Assembly (NCBI GenBank): GCA_044371005.1
Contig: JBILUL010000007.1
Coordinates: 1-64,000, forward strand
Direction of reading: 5' to 3'
DNA length: 64,000 bases
Source: UBA2402 sp044371005
GTDB taxonomy: Bacteria > Planctomycetota > Phycisphaerae > Phycisphaerales > UBA1924
Shown: positions 43,785 to 52,409 of the stretch, in pieces
Layout of the letters: every line of letters begins with the position of its first letter
How positions within the stretch are numbered: position 1 is the stretch's first letter
Translations under genes and position numbers: made by a program
The notes under the pieces: model-generated
Database searches by the model: none
What the model was told of the DNA's origin: nothing
Seen by the model: only the letters and a program-made list of their open reading frames with translations

Positions 43785-45632
43785 TCAGTCGCTGCTCTTG
43801 AAAAGGTAAAGCTTCCCCGGATCAGGACCCGAACCGGGCTCCTTCGGGTCTTCCGGGGCGGGGTAGGGTTTGAAGATCCAGATCGGGTCATTCGTCGGTT
43901 CAACCGACAACTCCGGCTCCGCCAACCTGGTCTTCGTAGACTCGGTATCGCCAGGCTCACCCGCGCTGCCATCCGCTTTGCTGGTTGCCTTCAACTCCGC
44001 GCCAGCGGATCGATACGACGCGTAGTAAATCTGAAGCCCGTTGAACTGGAACTTTCCCGTGAGAAACGTCCCGTCGTCATCCGCCCCGATGGTGCCCGTC
44101 AAGACAATTCCGGACTTTGCCCCAAGTTTGTAGCCTTTCTTGAACTTGACGCACAAGACGGAGGCACTGGCTTCCGCCTTCCCCTCCAGGGAAATCGCGA
44201 CCTCGCCGCGTGCCTCTCCGGAACATTCAGCCGGCTCCTGACCAGTCCAGGAACACTTGGCGAGCAAGCTGCACTCGCCGCTTGCCGAAAGCTCCATCGC
44301 AATGTCTCCCGAAACCTGGGTGCTCTTTCCGGCCTTCACTCCCTCTTTGCATGCCTGCTTCGCCGCGAGCAGTACTTTGGAGATCATGTAGGCAGCCGGG
44401 CCGGCCTTCCCGAGTGCTCCAATGAGGGTCTCAAGAATGTCACACTTGCCCGTCATCTTGAGCAGTGGTTCAGCCCCAAACGACAGCTCCTTGGTCGCAT
44501 GCACCCAGGGCTCAGTCGCGTGTTCGGTGAAAGATGCCTTGTAGCCCACCTTGAACTTCAGCGCATCAATCGTGATGCTCTTGGTGGCGTGTTGCTTGAG
44601 ATCGGGGATCACCGCATCATAGAGGTCGCGGCTGTATTCCACGAACTTCAGGACATCCTTGAGCTTGTTCTCGATCTGTGATTTGAACTCGTATGGTGTG
44701 CCGTCATAGGTGAGCTTGGCACTGCCCGAAACGGCCCATCGCGAAGTGGACAGACTCTGCTCTTGCTTGCTGTATCCGATTCCCGAAGATTCCCGTTCGA
44801 ACCGACCCTCCGTGATTTCACCGTCCGCCGACACCGATCCTGGCTTGTAGACATCCACGTCCCGCTCGCCCCACTCGGTCGCCTGAGCAATGGCCATGTA
44901 CTGAAGCCCCAGGCTCCATTCCCACGCGACATCAGGGAACACTTCGACAGTCGCTGGTCCCCATGGTCCAGCGGTGCCCGGTTCAATCGAGCAGTAATGA
45001 GGAACCAGTTCATACGTGGCTCTGGGTGTCTTCTCTTCGTCGAGGAAGAGGTACTTGAAGGGATCGTGAAGAGGGTCCCAGGGCTCACAGTGGACCTTGA
45101 GTTCAGGCGTGAGGCTGTCGAGGGTTCCCTGCTCTGCGTTCGGTCCTCCGCTCCATTGAATTTTCACCGGTCGGTGTTGGCCGCACTGCGACTTGGATTC
45201 CTTCAATTCGAGGCAAATGGTGTCGGGCTTCTTCTCGGGGCCCGCGATCACCTGAAGGACATTACTGCGCTTCCCATCAGTTCGTGGCTCCGCAGGGAGC
45301 GAGAGCTTGGCCTTTCGTGGTGCTGTTTCGGGGGTTCCCTTGCTGTGCCCGCACTTGACCGTCATCGATTTGAGCTGGCAGATGCACTGCGGACAGTCCG
45401 CCACGGCGTCGCCCGCCTTGATCGTCGATGTCGGCTCGGATTTCTCCTTTGCCTTGCGCAGCGACCGATAGATCTCCTTCCATTCGTCGGCCAGATCTTC
45501 TTCACTGGAATCCATGGCGATCGGGACGCGGTTTCCATCCCGCACCCGCTCAGGATGCGCTGCGTAGAACTGGTCATCGGCCTGGCGGACCAGTTCAGGA
45601 TCGAGCTTGCTCCTGTACGCCTTTTTCGTCAT
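43785..45632 (-). CDS. Putative T6SS effector with Cys-His domain and beta-rich C-terminus
   Basis: 615 residues from the ATG at 45632, whose first bases overlap the stop of the upstream 119-aa gene (ATGA, 45629-45632). Residues 1-70 are polar and helical. Residues 78-155 contain CPQCIC, then TVKCGHSK, then VLQVIA and SQCGQH. This is the same domain that follows the linker of the PAAR effector at 15010. The C-terminal half has alternating polar/hydrophobic strands (GEVAISLEGKAEASASVLCVKF, YKLGAKSGIVLTGTIG), also like that effector. No PAAR or catalytic motif is visible. A DUF4123 adaptor gene lies just upstream, as is usual for cargo that must be loaded onto a VgrG or PAAR. Pore-forming activity is only a guess from the C-terminal strand pattern. 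Confidence 0.65.
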   Translation of the reverse strand: MTKKAYRSKLDPELVRQADDQFYAAHPERVRDGNRVPIAMDSSEEDLADEWKEIYRSLRKAKEKSEPTSTIKAGDAVADCPQCICQLKSMTVKCGHSKGTPETAPRKAKLSLPAEPRTDGKRSNVLQVIAGPEKKPDTICLELKESKSQCGQHRPVKIQWSGGPNAEQGTLDSLTPELKVHCEPWDPLHDPFKYLFLDEEKTPRATYELVPHYCSIEPGTAGPWGPATVEVFPDVAWEWSLGLQYMAIAQATEWGERDVDVYKPGSVSADGEITEGRFERESSGIGYSKQEQSLSTSRWAVSGSAKLTYDGTPYEFKSQIENKLKDVLKFVEYSRDLYDAVIPDLKQHATKSITIDALKFKVGYKASFTEHATEPWVHATKELSFGAEPLLKMTGKCDILETLIGALGKAGPAAYMISKVLLAAKQACKEGVKAGKSTQVSGDIAMELSASGECSLLAKCSWTGQEPAECSGEARGEVAISLEGKAEASASVLCVKFKKGYKLGAKSGIVLTGTIGADDDGTFLTGKFQFNGLQIYYASYRSAGAELKATSKADGSAGEPGDTESTKTRLAEPELSVEPTNDPIWIFKPYPAPEDPKEPGSGPDPGKLYLFKSSD

Positions 45633-45988
45633 GCCCCGTGCGCTCCCCGGAACTCCAGTTCGGCTTCGGCATCGGTGACTCTGTCTCCCGGCATCGCATT
45701 CTGCGCACTGATGACCGCCATCAGCCAGTCCGGCAGTTCCAACGGAACATGCAACGGACCAGCCTCCGCCGCGACCAGTGCCAGCCGTGTGACCTCCGAT
45801 GCACCCTCAATCCCAAGCGACTCCGAGAGTGTCACCAGATTCTCCACCCACGCTTGGAGACCTTCCATCCCGATCGCCGCGGCAGCCTCAGGGTCATTGG
45901 CCGCCACCTTTGCGGCAAGGTCATGGATGAACATCTGCCGCGAGTGGGCACGCATCAACTCAAGCTGTTGCTGTCGAAGCTTGAACAT
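45629..45988 (-). CDS. Small T6SS-associated protein of unknown function (MFKLR type)
   Basis: 119 residues beginning MFKLRQQQLELMRAHSRQMF, the same style and length as the product of 42275-42634 (MLTVRNAQLRLLEEL…). Its stop overlaps the start of the effector gene by four bases, and the DUF4123 adaptor gene lies 85 bases upstream. Helical; no catalytic motif. Coupled translation with the effector points to a helper role such as a chaperone or inner adaptor. Small proteins of this style are recurrent in T6SS effector operons. Confidence 0.7.
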   Translation of the reverse strand: MFKLRQQQLELMRAHSRQMFIHDLAAKVAANDPEAAAAIGMEGLQAWVENLVTLSESLGIEGASEVTRLALVAAEAGPLHVPLELPDWLMAVISAQNAMPGDRVTDAEAELEFRGAHGA

Positions 45989-46073
45989 CCGTTGCCTTTC
46001 ACTCCACCGTCATGCCGCTGCCTTTCGGTCGGGCTTGCACAGCCCGCCCTGTCCGGACCGACTCCTTCGGGAA

Positions 46074-46622
46074 TCACTCACGTTCGCCAAGATCGTGCTC
46101 GCGGCGCACCAGCGAGCCACTCTCATCAAGCCCGTTGACGACCAGCATCTGGGGATTCTGCCCTTCGAACAGGATCGTCATCAGTGGTCCGAACATCGCC
46201 TTGAGTTCCTCCGAACTGCACGTGGGAAGAAAAACACGCATCACGCGCGGGTCGTAATAGCGGAAATAGAGCACCTGGTCATCCGGATCTCGCACGAGAA
46301 AGAGCGAGCGCAGATGCTTGCGGACATCCCTCATGGAAACTTCATGCTCCGCGCGGATGAAGATGCCCCAGTGATGCCCCCATCCCTGCTCCAGGATCTG
46401 GGTCAGCATCGGACTCCCCGGCTCGAGCTTGACCAGATACGGCGCGGTCTCGAGCATGTCCGGTTCCAGCTCGCCGCTGTAAAGGCATTCGTGCTCGGGT
46501 TCAAAATCGTGGAGAAGATCAAGCAAAGGGTCCGCAGACGCCCCGTCCAGAACTGCGTACACGGCGCAGTGCTTGTTGGCGAACAACATTCGTTCGACGG
46601 TTTGTCTGGAATCACTTTCCAT
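46074..46622 (-). CDS. DUF4123 family T6SS effector adaptor (Tap/TEC type)
   Basis: The ATG at 46622 (MESDSRQTVERM) gives 182 residues, typical of DUF4123. Characteristic stretches are CAVYAVLDGA, CLYSGELEPD, APYLVKLEPG, HHWGIFIRA, RKHLRSLFLVRDPDDQVLYF and RYYDPRVMRVFLP. DUF4123 proteins bind cargo and hand it to the VgrG tip without being secreted themselves. The next genes downstream, with at most 85 bases between, are the 119-aa helper and the 615-aa putative effector, which is therefore its likely client. The Tae2-like gene lies 146 bases upstream on the same strand. Confidence 0.88.
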   Translation of the reverse strand: MESDSRQTVERMLFANKHCAVYAVLDGASADPLLDLLHDFEPEHECLYSGELEPDMLETAPYLVKLEPGSPMLTQILEQGWGHHWGIFIRAEHEVSMRDVRKHLRSLFLVRDPDDQVLYFRYYDPRVMRVFLPTCSSEELKAMFGPLMTILFEGQNPQMLVVNGLDESGSLVRREHDLGERE

Positions 46623-46768
46623 GCTGATTGTGTTCGTGCGTGCCACGTCCCTCGCATCGTCCCGACTCCACCGCCGGCAAACTCTAGCCTCGGTCGTCGT
46701 GCATTCCAGCAGAGCACTCACACGTGTCCGGTCCCTCCCCGCGCCCCTGCTGAACATACACCCACGAA

Positions 46769-47149
46769 TCACCTGCTTCGCGCCCGATAGAACTCATGAG
46801 CCGGTGTATTGGTTCGATAGCCCGGCCCGCCCCAGAAATCGCGCTGCACGAACTCCGAGACCCAGTTCTGGCCGTTGTAGATCGCGGCGTGTCCTGATGG
46901 GCTGCCGCCCGAGTACGGTTGAATCACAACCACATCACCGACCCGAGGTGAGTACCCCGACGCCGGCACCCGCTCAAACCCGTTCGCGGCAAGCGGAGTT
47001 CCAAGGTTCCGGGCATGCGGGGCTCGAACATCGATCCCTCCCGCTGCTAACGCTTCCCTGACTGCTCGGGCGCAGTGACCGGTTGCGGCCCCAGAGTTGA
47101 CGGCATGAGTGCTGGCATGGTTCGCGGCTGCTTGAGCATCGTACGGCAT
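46769..47149 (-). CDS. Tae2-like peptidoglycan amidase effector
   Basis: The ATG at 47149 lies eight bases after AGAAGGACC and gives 126 residues; the longer frame upstream is non-coding. The NlpC/P60-like papain fold is indicated by the catalytic Cys in GHCARAVREALAAGGI (C26) and His in SGHAAIYNG (H87). The arrangement GDVVVIQPYSGG…GHAAIYNGQNWVSEFVQRDFWGGPGYR closely follows the Tae2 family of type VI amidase effectors, which cut the peptide stems of target-cell peptidoglycan. There is no signal peptide, as expected for T6SS cargo. No obvious Tai2-type immunity gene (small, signal-peptide bearing) is adjacent; the next gene downstream encodes the DUF4123 adaptor. Confidence 0.82.
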   Translation of the reverse strand: MPYDAQAAANHASTHAVNSGAATGHCARAVREALAAGGIDVRAPHARNLGTPLAANGFERVPASGYSPRVGDVVVIQPYSGGSPSGHAAIYNGQNWVSEFVQRDFWGGPGYRTNTPAHEFYRARSR

Positions 47150-47419
47150 TGTTTCGGTCCTTCTGTAACAGTTGCGGCCGTCGTCGCCAGCCACGCCAGA
47201 GACTTGGGCCCCTTCACCCACCATCAGCGAAACCGGAGTGGGTGACCCGCAGACTGTGCTGAAGATTTTCAAACGAGGCCAGTTCCTGGCCGCCGCGGCG
47301 TGCGAACTGGGCCGATTGCATTTTGTGTGGATCCGGTAACTCCACGGGAGATACACTAGCCGCTCGCTCGGGAGGACGTACCCGGGCGATCTCTCTCGAT
47401 CGAGGTTGGGTGTACTACA
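47150..47419. promoter_or_regulatory. Divergent intergenic region of the effector and tssK operons
   Basis: This 270-base space separates the minus-strand amidase gene from the plus-strand gene leading to tssK. It must carry promoters for both transcripts if the runs are operons. No box, operator or hairpin could be assigned with confidence. Confidence 0.35.
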
Positions 47420-48520
47420 TTGACCAGCACGCTCATGGCTCAGGTTGTTGCGGTCTGCAACGAGATTCGTCTCGCGCAGGCTGAACTTGTCGACGCACCG
47501 CCTCAGCGGCGTGCGGGCATCATCGCCGATGTCATCGACAGCCACCTTGCTCGTCAAGGAAACTTCGAGGAACGTCAGCGGTTTCTCGAACTGGTCGAAG
47601 AGCGGTTCCCGATCGTCGTTGAGTCCGTTCAGGTTGCAACTCCCAGTCCCGCCCCGGCCCCGGATGCCGCCACGCTTCGCGCCACTGCTGAACGGCTTGA
47701 GGCCGAGCTTTCAGACCCCTTCAAACTCGCGACCCGCCTTGCGGATCTTTGGGCGAAGCAGTCGACTGATCACCGCAGACAGATCATCGAAATGCTGCAG
47801 CGCCGGGCACCCGTCCCGGTACCAGCCTCTGGAGCGACCACCGGTCCCACGCCTCCCACCGTCCCGGCCGCCAGTGATTCCGCCAGCTCTATCCCACCCG
47901 CCGCCGTGTCACCCGGTACGGTGGACCCATCCCTGTTGACTGAGTTCGCGGCCGCCGCGTTCGGACCCGCTGCCAAGACGCCACCCAAGGTCGACTATCC
48001 CCGCCTGATCGCGTTGGCCACGCAGTTGATCAAGCAGATCCAGGCTTGGGATCTCGATGCGCTCGCCTCACTGGCCACCCTGAACATCGAATCCAGTTCG
48101 CTTCGCTACACCCCATTCGATGAATTTCAGCGTGCGACGCGGCAGTTCTTCGAGCAACCCGCAGTAACTACGTACGAGCAGATCTCCGAGAACCGCCGTC
48201 GCATCATCGGTCGCTCGTACCTGCAGCCCAAGACCACGCAGCTCAAGCTGCAGTTGAGTTGCGCAGCCCAGATGGTCGGCCTGACCGAAGCCCATCTTCG
48301 CGAACGGTTCGCGCCCAGGTCCATCCTCGAAAAGGCCGCCGAGGAGAAAACCAAGCACGACAAGAGCGTCGGGCTTCTCGGAAAGGCCATGAGCGTCGAG
48401 ACGGCATTTTCCAAGGTGCTTGAACAGCGGCTTTCCGGAACACGGGACTTTCCGGATCTGAAGACACAGATGCAGGATTTTGCGGGTGAGGGCATTCGCA
48501 CGGCGATGGGAAAGACTTGA
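47420..48520 (+). CDS. Unknown T6SS-locus protein with Pro/Ala linker
   Basis: 366 residues if the TTG at 47420 is used (MTSTLMAQVV); the ATG at 47435 is an equally good start and neither has a strong ribosome site. An N-terminal helical part of about 75 residues (two segments with EERQRFLELVEERFP) is followed by a Pro/Ala linker, a second helical block and a second Pro/Ala/Ser-rich linker (about 130-175). A helical C-terminal domain follows (YPRLIALATQLIKQIQAWDLDAL … LTEAHLRERFAPRSILEKA). The C-terminal part weakly recalls the non-FHA end of TagH/Fha proteins, but there is no FHA domain. It ends 66 bases before tssK, so it is probably a co-transcribed structural or regulatory partner. Confidence 0.6.
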   Translation: MTSTLMAQVVAVCNEIRLAQAELVDAPPQRRAGIIADVIDSHLARQGNFEERQRFLELVEERFPIVVESVQVATPSPAPAPDAATLRATAERLEAELSDPFKLATRLADLWAKQSTDHRRQIIEMLQRRAPVPVPASGATTGPTPPTVPAASDSASSIPPAAVSPGTVDPSLLTEFAAAAFGPAAKTPPKVDYPRLIALATQLIKQIQAWDLDALASLATLNIESSSLRYTPFDEFQRATRQFFEQPAVTTYEQISENRRRIIGRSYLQPKTTQLKLQLSCAAQMVGLTEAHLRERFAPRSILEKAAEEKTKHDKSVGLLGKAMSVETAFSKVLEQRLSGTRDFPDLKTQMQDFAGEGIRTAMGKT

Positions 48521-48586
48521 TGAAACCTCCCACGCCTCTGCGTGGGATCGTGGATGCCCATGGGGCATGGATTGTGGGAGCAAAAG

Positions 48587-50008
48587 ATGTTCAGAGACGG
48601 TCAGTTGAGTTGGCGTGAAGGACTCTTTCTGCAGCAGCATCACATGCAGCTGATGCAGCGGCTCGTCGCCGATCAGTTTGTCGCCGAAAGGGCCGGGGCG
48701 ATCCACCACCCAAGGGGCGTGATCACGGCTGTACTCGACGAAACGGAACTTCGGGCAGGTCAAGTCGCATTCAAGGCCCTTCATGCCGTCATGCCCAGCG
48801 GCGTCGAAGTCTTTCACGGGCATAACGCGAAAATCCTGCCCTTCAACATCAGTAACGAGCTTCGAGCCCGTGGCGGCGATGTAACGGTCTTCCTCGCAGT
48901 CCCCCGTCGCCAGAACTCCGGACGAAATGTCGCCGAGTCCACAAGCCGCGTCGACGCGATTGAAGTCAAGCACATCTTCCGCGCTGGCATCCAGCAGGTC
49001 GAGGACTATGTAACCGGCGGAAACCGGCAGGAGGTCGAGGTTCACAGCATCAATGCGTGGCTCACTTCTCGCGAGGATGATCGCCAGAACATGGAGTATC
49101 TGCCACTGCTCAAGGTGTCCCAGCAGGCAGCCGAGGCCGACGGGTCTCCGGCCATGCCAAGGGAGAAGCCCGATTACATCCCCCCGATCCTCCTCGTCAG
49201 CGGCTCACGCGCTTTCCAGGGCAGGCTCCGGCAGTTGATCGCCGCGATCGCACAATCACGCCAGGTTCTCTTCAAGGAACTTCGGGCGTACAACCCCGAA
49301 GAGCCCTTCAGCCCCAAAGCGGTCCGTCCGATGCTTCGGCTCTGCCATCTGAACGCGGCGATGGGGTATCTTTCGACGGTCGTTGAGACTCCAAGTGTCA
49401 CGCCCATCGAGATTTACCACTACCTTCGTTCGTTGCTGGGCAATCTCGCCGCGTTGCATTGTTATGGTGCCGGTGAGGACTATGCCGAGGACGCCGCCAA
49501 GGACCCCGCCGCGGCACCTGCGTACAACCACGACGACCCGAATCTATGGGTGTTCGAACTGTTCCGGAAGTTCAATCCCAAACTGCTGGTGGGTGATATC
49601 ACGCCCCATTTCCGCGAGTTGCGATTCGAACCCCGAGAGAAGCAGTTCATGGCCCAGCTCGACCAGAAGGTCTTCTCCGAGGGCAAGGAATTCTTCATCG
49701 GCATCAAGAATCCCAGGCAGCACCGCGATACCTATCGCCAGATCGTGGAGGCGCCGCACAACTTCAAGCTCGTTCCGGATGCCTCCCGAACCAGTCCTTT
49801 CTCGGGGGCGCAGTTACGTCTGGTCGACGACCCGCCGGGCGACCTCCCGACCGATGGAGAATGGGTCTTCTTCATCATCGAGCGAGAGCGGGAACGACGC
49901 GTCTGGCAGCAGATTCAGCAGGATCCCACCCGCAGGGTCTGGATTGTCCCCCCTGCCGGCGAACCCACTCTTGCATCAGCACAATATTCATTCTTTGTGA
50001 CGATCTGA
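48587..50008 (+). CDS. tssK: T6SS baseplate protein TssK
   Basis: The ATG at 48587 (MFRDGQLSWREGLFLQQHHMQ) is preceded by GGGAG seven bases upstream and gives 473 residues, close to the usual 445. The WxEGLFLxxxHxQ opening is the hallmark of TssK, and the N-terminal shoulder, helical middle (LAQSRQVLFKELRAYNPEEPF…) and C-terminal beta domain (…RQIVEAPHNFKLV…; …QYSFFVTI) are all in place. TssK trimers join the phage-like baseplate to the TssLM membrane complex. TssF and TssG, its usual partners, are not in the window. It is followed by the two-partner secretion genes on the same strand. Confidence 0.93.
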   Translation: MFRDGQLSWREGLFLQQHHMQLMQRLVADQFVAERAGAIHHPRGVITAVLDETELRAGQVAFKALHAVMPSGVEVFHGHNAKILPFNISNELRARGGDVTVFLAVPRRQNSGRNVAESTSRVDAIEVKHIFRAGIQQVEDYVTGGNRQEVEVHSINAWLTSREDDRQNMEYLPLLKVSQQAAEADGSPAMPREKPDYIPPILLVSGSRAFQGRLRQLIAAIAQSRQVLFKELRAYNPEEPFSPKAVRPMLRLCHLNAAMGYLSTVVETPSVTPIEIYHYLRSLLGNLAALHCYGAGEDYAEDAAKDPAAAPAYNHDDPNLWVFELFRKFNPKLLVGDITPHFRELRFEPREKQFMAQLDQKVFSEGKEFFIGIKNPRQHRDTYRQIVEAPHNFKLVPDASRTSPFSGAQLRLVDDPPGDLPTDGEWVFFIIERERERRVWQQIQQDPTRRVWIVPPAGEPTLASAQYSFFVTI

Positions 50009-50209
50009 CAATCCAACACCGCGTGAAGGCTGTGCATGACCGCAGCAGGCACCGGTTGAACCGCAGTTCGGACATAGATACCATCGGCGGCGAACCAGTG
50101 TCCGGTAGAGGGACCTATTCGCATCGGAACAGGACGGCCTAAGCCGCGTTTGAGGGCGATGTTCAATCACAATCCATTTGGTTTCAGCATCTGACGACTG
50201 AGGAAAACA

Positions 50210-52279
50210 ATGCAGGCAGCCACTGAATCGCATACGTTCCGTGAACTTCGGCATCCATTGGTGAACGTCGCCGCCAGAGGGTCGGTGGCATGGCTCGCGC
50301 TTGTCGCAGGCACGCTGTGCGCGTGTTCGCTCCCGGCGATGGCCCAGGAGAAGGCCGCCGCAGCTCCTGCACCGGTCCAGCCGGCAGCTGCCGCGAAGCC
50401 CGCTGCGGCTGACGATGGTCTCTTTCTCGTGTCGGTGATCAAGATCACTGCTGGTGAAGCCGCGGGCCTCCTGAGTGATTCGGATATCGCGGGCACCAGA
50501 ATTGAAGTCGTGCTGGATGAAAAGACCGGGGCACTGCGTGCGGCGAAGACTGACGACGAAGGCAAGAATGTCATTCGCCACGTGCGTCTGGGCGATCTCG
50601 CGCAGCAGCCTGCCAAGTTCGATGCGACCGGCCTTCAGAAGATTGCTTCGGGTCTGGTGACAGCCTTCAACTACAAGGGGTACATGGCAGTGGCCGTGCT
50701 CCCCGCCGCGACCGATGTGAATGACAACGGCAACGACATTCGCGGCGGACGCAGCGAACTGCACATGGAGGTCCTGACCGGCACCATCGCAGGCGTTGAG
50801 GTCATTCCGATGACCGATCCGAAGGAGACCAAGCCCATCAGCCAGGCATGGGCCAAGTCGCGTCAGCAGGCTGTTGCCGCGAGGATCAAGGCCGGTTCTC
50901 CCGCGCAGCCGGGCGACCTGGTCAAGAGCGAGCCCATCGATCGCTTCGTCAATCGCATGAATCGGCACCCCGGGCGGCGCGTGGACGCTGCGATCGCCGT
51001 AGCCGATTATCCCGGCCGCCGTGGCGACGAGAAGAAGCCTGACGCGGTCGCCGGGGCCAATCCCGTTCAGCTCAACTACATGCTCAACGAGGGCAAGCCC
51101 TGGACCATCTACGCACAGGCATCAAACACCGGCACGCCCGAAACAAGCGAGTGGCGTGAGCGATTCGGCTTCGTCCACAACCAGCTCACGGGCAACGACG
51201 ACATTCTGCAGCTGGACTACATCACCGCCGCGTTTGATACGTCGAACGCAGTGCTGGGCTCGTACGACACGGCGCTGGGCAACACGGGCAAGTGGCGTGG
51301 CAAGGTCTTCGGCAACTGGTCGGAGTATGACGCGTCGGAGGTCGGCGGATCGGGCGGCGCTCCTGGGTTCCAGAACTACTCGGGCGCTGGCTTTGAGTAC
51401 GGCGCGGAAGTCACCTACAACCTCGCACAGTGGGGCGATACCTTCCTCGATGCGTCGGGTGGCATCAGGTATTCTTCTCAGGAGGTCCAGAGCGACACCG
51501 GCGACGGCAACGGGCAGTTCCTCATTCCTTCCCTTGGCTTCTCCCTCAATCAGATCAACTCCGCTCAGTCGCTCTTTGCAACTGCAAAGCTCGAAGGGGA
51601 TGCCATTCAGGACGATGACGAGTTTCGCGAGAGGCTCGGCCGCATTGCTCCCAGCGAGCACTGGCTTGTCTTCAAGGCTTCCGCTGACTACAGCCGCTAT
51701 CTCGACGCCCAGCCGTTCGAGAAGGGCGGAACGAGCAAGGCGCACGAGATCGGCTTCTCCGGACGCGTCCAGTACGCGTTCGACGATGCCCGTCTGGTGC
51801 CCACCGAAGAGACCATCATGGGTGGTTTCTACTCCGTCCGCGGCTACGACGAATCGCTGACCGCTGGCGACAGCTCCATCTCAGCCACCGTCGAGTATCG
51901 CCTGCACATTGCCCAGCTTCTGGGCAACGGCGGCTCAAGCGAGGCCGATTCGGCTGTTCCTCGCCCCGACACTCCGGGCGCAGAATCCAGCTTCCGCACG
52001 TCAGCGAGCCTTGCTGACTGGGATCTGATTGCTCGCACGTTCATCGATGGCGCGTATGTGATGACCAACGACATCGATGCTGCGGGCACCCGCGCCTTTG
52101 AGTTCACCGATCAGAAACTGCTCAGCGCGGGCCTGGGCCTTGAACTCAGCTTCAAGCGGCGTTACTCGGCCCGCGTCGACTGGGGCGTTGTGCTCCACGA
52201 TGTGGACGATGCCAACGGCACGAAGCAGGCCGAAGTCGGCGACAATCGATTCCACTTCCTCTTCACCGTCGCGTACTGA
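50210..52279 (+). CDS. Two-partner secretion outer-membrane transporter (TpsB, FhaC/ShlB family)
   Basis: 689 residues from the ATG at 50210, which follows GAGGAAAACA. A signal peptide (…VAGTLCACSLPAMA|QE) precedes an Ala/Pro-rich linker, POTRA-like domains (about 80-280: ATGLQKIASGLVTAFNYKGYMAVAV and a second unit), and a C-terminal beta-barrel of about 400 residues ending …FHFLFTVAY with a terminal aromatic. The Omp85-superfamily VRGYDE motif in the L6 loop is at about residue 542 (GGFYSVRGYDE). TpsB exports its TpsA partner through the outer membrane without ATP. tpsA follows 130 bases downstream, as expected. The T6SS gene tssK ends 201 bases upstream. Confidence 0.92.
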   Translation: MQAATESHTFRELRHPLVNVAARGSVAWLALVAGTLCACSLPAMAQEKAAAAPAPVQPAAAAKPAAADDGLFLVSVIKITAGEAAGLLSDSDIAGTRIEVVLDEKTGALRAAKTDDEGKNVIRHVRLGDLAQQPAKFDATGLQKIASGLVTAFNYKGYMAVAVLPAATDVNDNGNDIRGGRSELHMEVLTGTIAGVEVIPMTDPKETKPISQAWAKSRQQAVAARIKAGSPAQPGDLVKSEPIDRFVNRMNRHPGRRVDAAIAVADYPGRRGDEKKPDAVAGANPVQLNYMLNEGKPWTIYAQASNTGTPETSEWRERFGFVHNQLTGNDDILQLDYITAAFDTSNAVLGSYDTALGNTGKWRGKVFGNWSEYDASEVGGSGGAPGFQNYSGAGFEYGAEVTYNLAQWGDTFLDASGGIRYSSQEVQSDTGDGNGQFLIPSLGFSLNQINSAQSLFATAKLEGDAIQDDDEFRERLGRIAPSEHWLVFKASADYSRYLDAQPFEKGGTSKAHEIGFSGRVQYAFDDARLVPTEETIMGGFYSVRGYDESLTAGDSSISATVEYRLHIAQLLGNGGSSEADSAVPRPDTPGAESSFRTSASLADWDLIARTFIDGAYVMTNDIDAAGTRAFEFTDQKLLSAGLGLELSFKRRYSARVDWGVVLHDVDDANGTKQAEVGDNRFHFLFTVAY

Positions 52280-52409
52280 ACCACAGCAGCCTGAAACCGC
52301 GGCTTGCGCGTGAATCTACGCGGCGCACGCAGCGGGAAGACGTTTCAACCCTCACGACTCACACACCGCGGGCGAACCTCGCCCCGATTCTGCTCGGAGC
52401 CCACTGATC

